DNA of 64,000 bases from Palsa-744 sp963734815 (lineage in GTDB: Bacteria; Actinomycetota; Thermoleophilia; Solirubrobacterales; Solirubrobacteraceae). Where the stretch lies: NCBI GenBank assembly GCA_963734815.1, contig CAVTIH010000003.1, positions 62,001 to 126,000 on the forward strand, in the 5' to 3' direction. This document shows, piece after piece, positions 57,643 through 64,000 of the stretch. Position numbers and translations under genes: made by a program. The notes under the pieces are model-generated. The model saw only the letters and a list, made by a program, of their open reading frames with translations. It had not been told where the DNA came from and did not search any database. How positions within the stretch are numbered: the stretch's first letter is position 1; every line of letters begins with the position of its first letter.

Positions 57643-59625
57643 TAGGGCGGGTGGCCGGGAGCGTTGCAGCTCCCGGCTCCCACAGATCTGGGCGTGACAG
57701 TCTCCCGTCACCCAGCTCTTCTCACCAGCCGTGTCAGGGCGTTGGGACCCATTGCCAGTGGGCGAACAGGCCGGGCTCTCGTTTCAAGAGTCTGGCCCAC
57801 CACTGCTTGAACCGCTTGTAGGTCCGCAGCCGCTTGTACTTCTTCCCTGCCCAGCGCCTCAGGTAGACGTTGACGCGCCGCAGGAGGGGATAGAGCACTG
57901 ACCGGTAGTACCGGCCGTAGTAGCTCATCCACCCGGCCACGATGGGGTTCAGCCACCTGGCCAGATCGTCGAGCGGCAGGTTGATGTGCCGGTGTATCCG
58001 CAACTGGCGGAGCCGAGCACTCTTGGCCTTCAGCGCCTCGGGGCTGATCGCCGGCAGGAACGACGTGAACCTCACGCCGTCCTTGCGTCGCGCCTCCCGT
58101 GGCCGGAAGGCGAACCCCAGGAACGTGAAGGAGGTGTGCTCGTGGCGCCCGCGACGGTTATCGTCCTTGCAATAGACGATCCTCGTCTTCTGCGGGTGCA
58201 GCCTCAAGCCCACCTCTTCCATCCGCGCGGCGATCCTGGCAAGCACCTCCTCGGCCTGCCGCCGTGACTTGCAGTGCACGATGGCATCGTCGGAGTAGCG
58301 CTCAAATGGGCAGTCCGGGTATTCCCGGGCCATCCAGGCATCGAACGCAAAGTGCATGAACAGGTTCACCAGGACCGGCGAAACTGCCGACCCTTGCGGA
58401 GTTCCCTTCTGGCACTGCACAAGGGTACCGTCGGGCTGCTGTGACGGGGCGGCAAGCCACCGCTTCACATAGAGCAGCACCCAGCGAGCGTCGGTGACCA
58501 CTTCCACCGCCTTGACGATGAGTTCCCACGGCGCCTCATCGAAGAACTTCTGGACATCAAGATCGATGACCCAGTCGTACTTCCAGCACCGCCGCCGGCA
58601 CACCCCGACCGCTTCCAAGGCCGACTTGCCCGGCCGGTAACCATAAGAGTCAGGGTGGAACCTCGGCTCCACCAACGGCTCCAGAAACATGGCTGCCGCC
58701 GTCATCGCGACCCTATCTGAGATCGTGGGCACGCCCAGCACTCGGACCCCGCCGCCATGCAGCTTGGGGATCTCCACCGCCCGCACCGAAGGCGGAAAGT
58801 AGGACCCCGAGCTCATCCGATTCCAGATCCGATAGAGGTTGTTCTTCAGATCAGACTCGAACTCGTCCAGGGTCTGCCCATCCACTCCCGGGGCACCCTT
58901 GTTGGCCTTGACCTGCCGCCACGCCTCCCAGACCAACTGCTTGGGAATCGCAAACGACTTGTCCTTGGGCTTTGGCATGTTCATCCTCGCTTCCTCCCAG
59001 GGCTCACACCCCGGTTGACCGAAATGGACATTCCAGGTGAGCCGGCCCCTTCGCTCCACCCCCACCCCAGCGAGCAGGAACTTCACAGCTACTACGGACC
59101 GGTCCGCCAGCGAGCGCCGCGTCGGTACTCAATGCCTTCGGTTGCTGCCTCGGCACGCTCCCTTTCGCGACCCTTGGAGACCTGCGGTCCCGGGACGCCG
59201 TATCGACGCTCGCCTTCTCACGTTCCGTGCAAGAGCCGCAGACCAGGCTCACACCGCCTCTACGCCGGACACCACCTGGCCAGGAACACGGGCACCCGCC
59301 AGACTCATCCCGAGGGAAAAGCAAGGACCCCCGGTTTTGATGCCATCAAAACTAATCACGACGCCTCAACAGCGACGCCCGACCAGACCACCGGCCCGAC
59401 CAGACGCTTCTGGAACGTCTTCCTGGTCCCCACCTGACGCGATCAGGTCGCGCCTTCTCCCCGATCGCTCACCACGACGGTCTTCAGCCAACGCAGCACC
59501 AGGGTGGTTTAGCGCCCGCCCCCGCAAGGCCGACACTGGAGGGCCAACAAGCCTCCATCTCTCGCACAGCACCGCCTATGAAAGATGTCTTCTACATGAC
59601 TTCCTCCTCAACGTTCGTGACGCAC
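57643..59625 (-). mobile_element. Group II intron, left copy
   Basis: The minus-strand intron begins GTGCG at 59625, has about 640 nt of ribozyme domains I-III, and encodes the maturase in domain IV. Domain V is at 57685-57718: GAGC start, GAGA tetraloop and CG bulge, 34 nt as in the family. The 3' end is at about 57643 (CCCTA). Its 5' exon is the left terminal repeat of the IS701 element. Confidence 0.88.
57734..58984 (-). CDS. ltrA: Group II intron reverse transcriptase/maturase (left copy)
   Basis: The 416-residue LtrA-type protein has the RT blocks KANKGAPGVDGQTLDEF, GYRPGKSALEAV, VIDLDVQKFFDE, CQKGTPQGSAVSPVLVNL and the active site RYSDDAIVHC (YSDD, where YADD is more common). A maturase X domain follows (NLPLDDLARWLNPIVAGWMSYYG). 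There is no HNH endonuclease domain, as in several bacterial classes that use other priming routes. ATG 58984 has a GGGAGG-like site upstream. Confidence 0.93.
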   Translation of the reverse strand: MNMPKPKDKSFAIPKQLVWEAWRQVKANKGAPGVDGQTLDEFESDLKNNLYRIWNRMSSGSYFPPSVRAVEIPKLHGGGVRVLGVPTISDRVAMTAAAMFLEPLVEPRFHPDSYGYRPGKSALEAVGVCRRRCWKYDWVIDLDVQKFFDEAPWELIVKAVEVVTDARWVLLYVKRWLAAPSQQPDGTLVQCQKGTPQGSAVSPVLVNLFMHFAFDAWMAREYPDCPFERYSDDAIVHCKSRRQAEEVLARIAARMEEVGLRLHPQKTRIVYCKDDNRRGRHEHTSFTFLGFAFRPREARRKDGVRFTSFLPAISPEALKAKSARLRQLRIHRHINLPLDDLARWLNPIVAGWMSYYGRYYRSVLYPLLRRVNVYLRRWAGKKYKRLRTYKRFKQWWARLLKREPGLFAHWQWVPTP

Positions 59626-59704
59626 TGCTTTGTTAGTTTTGTTGTAGGAGTTTGCTTGGGTTGCGGCGAATCCTTCTCGCGTTTGGTTGTCGACGTGAGG
59701 AGCG

Positions 59705-60988
59705 ATGATGGTCGCGGTGAGCGAAGCGAGTTCGGGTGTGAGCGGAAGGGTCGATGCGCCGTCGGTCGTGGTGGATCGGCTGGAGGCGTTCGGGGTTGAG
59801 GTGCTGGCGCCGGCGATGAACCGGTCGGTGCAGGTGCTCAACGGCGGGGTGTATCTGCGTGGGTTGATCGAGCAGGGGGCCCGCAAGTCGCTTGAGCCGA
59901 TGGTTCATCGCCTCGGCGGGGACGCTGACTATCAGAGCTTGCAGCAGTTTCTGGCGGACAGTCCATGGGATCCTGGGCTGGTTGTGCGTGCGGTCGCTGA
60001 GCGGGTCGCGCCCCGGATTGGTGTTGAGGCGTGGGTGTTGGACGACACTGGGTTTCCGAAGGACGGGAAGGACTCGCCGGGGGTCAAGCATCAGTACTCG
60101 GGGACGTTGGGGAAGACGGGGAACTGTCAGATCGGCGTGTCGGTCCACGCGGTCGGAAGACGGGGGACGGTTCCTTTGGGGTGGGCGCTGTATCTACCGG
60201 AGGACTGGTGCGAGAACGCGGAGCGGCGGCGCAAGGCAAAGATCCCGGATGAGGTTATGTTCAAGACCAAGCCGGAGCTCGGGGTCGAGCTGGTCCAGCG
60301 CGCCGCCAGCTGGGATGTGCCGAAGGCGCCGGTGCTCGGGGATCACGCGTACGGTGAGAACACCAGGCTGCGAGACCGTCTCGATCAGGCCGGGTGCGAG
60401 TACGTGCTGTCGGTTGGACCGACCACGAAGGTGTTCGAGCACGGCACCGCCTTCGCGGTGCCAACCCCAAAGGGCAACGACGGTCGGGTGCCGTTCAGGC
60501 CGCGGCCGGACCGCAAGCCCGAACCAATCGGCGATCTGATCGGCGGGCTCGGAGCAGACACCGCCCAGACGGTCGCCTTCCGCGACGGACCCGACGGCGA
60601 ACCGGTCTCCTCCAGGTTCATCTTCGCGCGCGTTCACGCCGCTCATGGCTGGCGCGACGATCAGCACCGCAGCGGATGGCGCGAGGGCGCCGAGGGTCCC
60701 CCGCGCGAAGAGTGGCTGATCGCCGAATGGCCCGAGGGCGAGGACGGACCGACCGACTACTGGATCTCAAACCTCCCCGCCGACACCCCGCTCGAGCGGC
60801 TCGCGCGGCTCGCCAGGATGCGCTGGAAGATCGAGCTCGACTACAAACAACTCAAGGGCGAGCTCGGCCTCGACCACTACGAGGGCCGCTCATGGCTCGG
60901 GTGGTATCACCACACCGCGCTGGTGACCGCCGCTCACGGATTCCTGACCCTGGAGCGGCAGTACCCAAATCACCCGCGGCCGGCCTGA
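59705..60988 (+). CDS. IS701-family transposase (C-terminus in -1 frame)
   Basis: The 427-residue zero-frame product has the IS701 DDE signature WVLDDTGFPKDGKDSPGVKHQ, YSGTLGKTGNCQIGVSVH, LGDHAYGENTRLRDRLDQ and LARMRWKIELDYKQLKGELG. It ends abruptly at NHPRPA. The sequence then continues in the -1 frame with LTLPQAILLLQPLFKCWTG and RCQTCSQPV, which looks like a natural C-terminus, ending at 61122. The change point coincides with a slippery CCCAAAT. The full product would then span 59705-61122. Either a mutation or programmed frameshifting explains this. Confidence 0.85.
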   Translation: MMVAVSEASSGVSGRVDAPSVVVDRLEAFGVEVLAPAMNRSVQVLNGGVYLRGLIEQGARKSLEPMVHRLGGDADYQSLQQFLADSPWDPGLVVRAVAERVAPRIGVEAWVLDDTGFPKDGKDSPGVKHQYSGTLGKTGNCQIGVSVHAVGRRGTVPLGWALYLPEDWCENAERRRKAKIPDEVMFKTKPELGVELVQRAASWDVPKAPVLGDHAYGENTRLRDRLDQAGCEYVLSVGPTTKVFEHGTAFAVPTPKGNDGRVPFRPRPDRKPEPIGDLIGGLGADTAQTVAFRDGPDGEPVSSRFIFARVHAAHGWRDDQHRSGWREGAEGPPREEWLIAEWPEGEDGPTDYWISNLPADTPLERLARLARMRWKIELDYKQLKGELGLDHYEGRSWLGWYHHTALVTAAHGFLTLERQYPNHPRPA

Positions 60989-61001
60989 CCCTCCCTCAGG
61001 C
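60964..61001 (+). promoter_or_regulatory. Candidate -1 ribosomal frameshift signal
   Basis: C CCA AAT (60964-60970) is a canonical X XXY YYZ heptamer in the transposase frame. After a 12-nt spacer comes a hairpin GCCTGA-CCCTCCC-TCAGGC (60983-61001) that includes the zero-frame stop TGA. Confidence 0.5.
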
Positions 61002-61129
61002 AATCCTCCTGCTCCAGCCGCTGTTCAAGTGCTGGACCGGTCGCTGCCAAACCTGCTCCCAGCCCGTCGAACTCGACCGGCTCACCCTCAACAACCCACC
61101 CCGACAAGATGAGCGAACCTAACAAAGCA

Positions 61130-63112
61130 GTGCGTCACGAACGTTGAGGAGGAAGTCATGTAGAAGACATCTTTCATAGGCGGTGCTGTGCGAGAGATGG
61201 AGGCTTGTTGGCCCTCCAGTGTCGGCCTTGCGGGGGCGGGCGCTAAACCACCCTGGTGCTGCGTTGGCTGAAGACCGTCGTGGTGAGCGATCGGGGAGAA
61301 GGCGCGACCTGATCGCGTCAGGTGGGGACCAGGAAGACGTTCCAGAAGCGTCTGGTCGGGCCGGTGGTCTGGTCGGGCGTCGCTGTTGAGGCGTCGTGAT
61401 TAGTTTTGATGGCATCAAAACCGGGGGTCCTTGCTTTTCCCTCGGGATGAGTCTGGCGGGTGCCCGTGTTCCTGGCCAGGTGGTGTCCGGCGTAGAGGCG
61501 GTGTGAGCCTGGTCTGCGGCTCTTGCACGGAACGTGAGAAGGCGAGCGTCGATACGGCGTCCCGGGACCGCAGGTCTCCAAGGGTCGCGAAAGGGAGCGT
61601 GCCGAGGCAGCAACCGAAGGCATTGAGTACCGACGCGGCGCTCGCTGGCGGACCGGTCCGTAGTAGCTGTGAAGTTCCTGCTCGCTGGGGTGGGGGTGGA
61701 GCGAAGGGGCCGGCTCACCTGGAATGTCCATTTCGGTCAACCGGGGTGTGAGCCCTGGGAGGAAGCGAGGATGAACATGCCAAAGCCCAAGGACAAGTCG
61801 TTTGCGATTCCCAAGCAGTTGGTCTGGGAGGCGTGGCGGCAGGTCAAGGCCAACAAGGGTGCCCCGGGAGTGGATGGGCAGACCCTGGACGAGTTCGAGT
61901 CTGATCTGAAGAACAACCTCTATCGGATCTGGAATCGGATGAGCTCGGGGTCCTACTTTCCGCCTTCGGTGCGGGCGGTGGAGATCCCCAAGCTGCATGG
62001 CGGCGGGGTCCGAGTGCTGGGCGTGTCCACGATCTCAGATAGGGTCGCGATGACGGCGGCAGCCATGTTTCTGGAGCCGTTGGTGGAGCCGAGGTTCCAC
62101 CCTGACTCTTATGGTTACCGGCCGGGCAAGTCGGCCTTGGAAGCGGTCGGGGTGTGCCGGCGGCGGTGCTGGAAGTACGACTGGGTCATCGATCTTGATG
62201 TCCAGAAGTTCTTCGATGAGGCGCCGTGGGAACTCATCGTCAAGGCGGTGGAAGTGGTCACCGACGCTCGCTGGGTGCTGCTCTATGTGAAGCGGTGGCT
62301 TGCCGCCCCGTCACAGCAGCCCGACGGTACCCTTGTGCAGTGCCAGAAGGGAACTCCGCAAGGGTCGGCAGTTTCGCCGGTCCTGGTGAACCTGTTCATG
62401 CACTTTGCGTTCGATGCCTGGATGGCCCGGGAATACCCGGACTGCCCATTTGAGCGCTACTCCGACGATGCCATCGTGCACTGCAAGTCACGGCGGCAGG
62501 CCGAGGAGGTGCTTGCCAGGATCGCCGCGCGGATGGAAGAGGTGGGCTTGAGGCTGCACCCGCAGAAGACGAGGATCGTCTATTGCAAGGACGATAACCG
62601 TCGCGGGCGCCACGAGCACACCTCCTTCACGTTCCTGGGGTTCGCCTTCCGGCCACGGGAGGCGCGACGCAAGGACGGCGTGAGGTTCACGTCGTTCCTG
62701 CCGGCGATCAGCCCCGAGGCGCTGAAGGCCAAGAGTGCTCGGCTCCGCCAGTTGCGGATACACCGGCACATCAACCTGCCGCTCGACGATCTGGCCAGGT
62801 GGCTGAACCCCATCGTGGCCGGGTGGATGAGCTACTACGGCCGGTACTACCGGTCAGTGCTCTATCCCCTCCTGCGGCGCGTCAACGTCTACCTGAGGCG
62901 CTGGGCAGGGAAGAAGTACAAGCGGCTGCGGACCTACAAGCGGTTCAAGCAGTGGTGGGCCAGACTCTTGAAACGAGAGCCCGGCCTGTTCGCCCACTGG
63001 CAATGGGTCCCAACGCCCTGACACGGCTGGTGAGAAGAGCTGGGTGACGGGAGACTGTCACGCCCAGATCTGTGGGAGCCGGGAGCTGCAACGCTCCCGG
63101 CCACCCGCCCTA
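61130..63112 (+). mobile_element. Group II intron, right copy
   Basis: GTGCG at 61130 starts the intron, directly after CTAACAAAGCA of the IS701 right end. Domain V is 63037-63070 (GAGCTGGGTGAC-GGGAGACTGTCACGCCCAGATC as one 34-nt hairpin, split here), with GNRA loop GAGA and a CG bulge. The 3' end is near 63112, just before the flanking TGGAG. Confidence 0.88.
61771..63021 (+). CDS. ltrA: Group II intron reverse transcriptase/maturase (right copy)
   Basis: The protein is identical to the left copy apart from GVSTISD in place of GVPTISD (62026 C to T). It is intact, with all RT blocks, the YSDD active site and the maturase domain. ATG 61771 follows GGGAGGAAGCGAGG. The near identity of the two copies implies recent duplication or gene conversion. 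Either copy could supply protein for mobility and splicing of both. Confidence 0.93.
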   Translation: MNMPKPKDKSFAIPKQLVWEAWRQVKANKGAPGVDGQTLDEFESDLKNNLYRIWNRMSSGSYFPPSVRAVEIPKLHGGGVRVLGVSTISDRVAMTAAAMFLEPLVEPRFHPDSYGYRPGKSALEAVGVCRRRCWKYDWVIDLDVQKFFDEAPWELIVKAVEVVTDARWVLLYVKRWLAAPSQQPDGTLVQCQKGTPQGSAVSPVLVNLFMHFAFDAWMAREYPDCPFERYSDDAIVHCKSRRQAEEVLARIAARMEEVGLRLHPQKTRIVYCKDDNRRGRHEHTSFTFLGFAFRPREARRKDGVRFTSFLPAISPEALKAKSARLRQLRIHRHINLPLDDLARWLNPIVAGWMSYYGRYYRSVLYPLLRRVNVYLRRWAGKKYKRLRTYKRFKQWWARLLKREPGLFAHWQWVPTP

Positions 63113-63122
63113 TGGAGGCTAG

Positions 63123-63314
63123 ATGGTGATATCCATCAACTTCTTCGTCCCGGCCCAGCCGGAACTTTCCAGCCTGATCCTGGCGATTTGCATAACCGCA
63201 ATGATCTGGCTGCCCTCGATCACCAGAAAACCGGTGATCACGATCCTCGACCCGGCAGCGCTGGCATGGATCGGCAAGGTCCTGCTGCAGCCAGCACTGC
63301 GGCCCCTGCCGTAA
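63123..63314 (+). CDS. Short hydrophobic ORF next to the composite
   Basis: The 63-residue reading frame starts MVISINFFVPAQPEL, with a hydrophobic stretch LSSLILAICITAMIWLP and GC-rich third positions. GGAGG at 63114-63118 is 4 nt before ATG 63123. That GGAGG overlaps the TGGAG duplication, so the composite inserted in the ribosome site and duplicated it. No family is recognised; it may be a genuine small membrane protein or chance. The terminator at 63336 follows it by 21 bp. Confidence 0.35.
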   Translation: MVISINFFVPAQPELSSLILAICITAMIWLPSITRKPVITILDPAALAWIGKVLLQPALRPLP

Positions 63315-63335
63315 GCCACCCCGTCCAAGCGCCTC

Positions 63336-63365
63336 AGAGGGGCCCCGCGCACTCGGGGCCCCTCT
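63336..63365. terminator. 12-bp GC hairpin before tRNA-Arg
   Basis: AGAGGGGCCCCG (63336-63347) pairs perfectly with CGGGGCCCCTCT (63354-63365) around CGCACT. The following GCTATTGATTG is only weakly T-rich, so termination is likely but not classic. Confidence 0.6.
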
Positions 63366-63385
63366 GCTATTGATTGAGGCGTCTA

Positions 63386-63458
<73 letters not shown>

Positions 63459-63928
63459 TCGCTGGATCCCGTGTGACCGTGCGGGATTTGCTTTTTAGGG
63501 CGGCTTTCCGCTCGACAGCCTCCGAAGGCCCTACGGCACCCCGTTCGCCCAAACGCCGCCCTCGACCAGCGCCCGCATCTGCGCCTTCTCGTCCTCACCG
63601 CGGCGCATCGACCGGCGGTAGGGAGCGGAAGCAGATCCACGCGCTCCATGTTCTCGTTCGCACGCTTGACAGCCGCGCGGAGCACGAGAGAGCGGAAGTT
63701 GTCATCGCCCATACGCCCGCGAGGTCCACAACATCAGTCCCCATCACGGATCGCTGCCCAGATGATCTGCGCCGGTATCGCGGACGGAGTTGTCGCGGCC
63801 GGGTGGCCGCCGCTACATGCACCGGAGGCGTCGGCTTCGCCTCCTTGTCGGGCGTACCGCGAGACGTTGGCCTGCCCGTATGAGAACAGCGGGGGGTCGT
63901 GCGTCTACCAGCCCTCTACGCTCACAGT
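63459..63928. other. 470-bp region after tRNA-Arg without a clear gene
   Basis: No intact gene is recognised. On the minus strand, pieces such as GDDNFRSLVLRAAVKRANENM and, one frame over, EDEKAQMRALVEGGVWANG read plausibly. They may be remains of a decayed gene or element next to the tRNA, a common integration site. Confidence 0.3.
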
Positions 63929-64000
63929 GTGGACAACCTTTGGGAACGAGTCAAGGATGCGAAGCTACTCTGGGAGGCCGGGCGGCAGGAGGGAGCCTTT
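63929..64000 (+). CDS. Start of a hypothetical protein running off the window
   Basis: From GTG 63929 the frame reads VDNLWERVKDAKLLWEAGRQ and stays open to the window end (24 codons). Composition looks like a real protein start. No function can be assigned from this piece. Confidence 0.4.
   Translation, partial: MDNLWERVKDAKLLWEAGRQEGAF

Larger units (their letters stand above)
59626..61129 (+). mobile_element. IS701-family insertion sequence
   Basis: This is a 1,504-bp element with terminal repeats TGCTTTGTTAG (59626-59636) and CTAACAAAGCA (61119-61129). It holds one transposase gene whose C-terminal part lies in the -1 frame. The stop codon of that extension (TAA, 61120-61122) lies inside the right terminal repeat. 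Both ends abut group II introns, so the normal flanks are displaced by about 2 kb. Confidence 0.85.
57643..63112. mobile_element. Composite: IS701 element with an outward group II intron at each end
   Basis: The 5,470-bp unit is intron (57643-59625, minus), IS701 (59626-61129), intron (61130-63112, plus). The two 1,983-bp introns are inverted copies; the only difference noticed is C/T at 62026, giving Pro against Ser in the maturase. TGGAG flanks both ends (57638-57642 and 63113-63117), which looks like a target duplication. Each intron 5' end (GTGCG) starts directly after the 11-bp IS terminal repeat. Confidence 0.88.

Noticed and set aside
57643..63112. The 2-kb inverted repeats as a classical composite transposon with IS arms
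   Set aside because: The arms encode an intron maturase and carry a domain V and GTGCG start, so they are group II introns, not IS arms; the transposase is in the centre.

Overview
The window is GC-rich bacterial DNA. Its gene content and order point to an actinobacterium of the Thermoleophilia/Solirubrobacterales type: an actinobacterial integration host factor (mihF) beside gmk-rpoZ-coaBC, the runs dapL-dapF-miaA, miaB, recA, and rimP-nusA-ylxR-infB-rbfA-nrnA-truB-ribF-rpsO, plus a DUF2600 terpene-synthase-like protein. The lineage is inferred from content and synteny and was not tested by a database search.

Layout. (1) 1-5.3 kb, plus strand: the tail of one gene, two ABC ATPases and a large FtsX/MacB-type permease coupled by 4-nt overlaps, then a DUF2600 protein closed by an intrinsic terminator. 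(2) 5.3-10.2 kb is a mobile-element patch: a 2.18-kb IS with 18-bp perfect inverted repeats that carries a DDE transposase and a SEC-C zinc-motif passenger, then an iclR-type regulator split by an IS630 element, then a gene fragment. (3) 10.3-26.4 kb is mostly minus strand: methyltransferase, hflX, dapL-dapF-miaA, miaB, a vapBC pair, recA with an SOS box, thpR, cinA, rodZ-like and ftsK. A short-chain dehydrogenase and a small secreted protein lie on the plus strand. (4) 26.5-28.7 kb: a plus-strand two-component system. (5) 28.6-47.8 kb: a long minus-strand housekeeping array (rnj-dapA-dapB-M16 protease, pnp, peroxiredoxin, rpsO, ribF, truB, nrnA, rbfA, infB, ylxR, nusA, rimP, a TPR protein, coaBC, rpoZ, gmk, mihF). 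(6) 48.1-57 kb: pyrC, an isochorismatase-like hydrolase, carA, carB and pyrD, with RNase Z upstream. (7) 57.6-63.1 kb: a 5.47-kb composite of one IS701-family element with a near-identical group II intron abutting each terminal inverted repeat, both facing outward and flanked by a short target duplication. (8) tRNA-Arg(CCG) and the start of a gene that leaves the window.

Pathways. dapA, dapB, dapL and dapF together would cover aspartate semialdehyde to meso-diaminopimelate by the aminotransferase route, but this DapF lacks both catalytic cysteines. pyrC/carAB/pyrD cover most of UMP synthesis. infB, rimP, rbfA, nusA, truB, rpsO, rnj and pnp form a translation and RNA-processing block.

Most unusual signals. 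A 45-bp (15-codon) imperfect palindrome occurs six times. Five copies lie inside or at the end of essential minus-strand genes (dapB, infB, rimP, coaBC, carB), and each is read without a stop in one of three different frame/orientation combinations, much like Rickettsia palindromic elements. The sixth copy lies in the rimP leader, just before a strong terminator that has no room for a promoter after it. The intron-IS701-intron composite and a possible programmed frameshift in its transposase are the other standout features.
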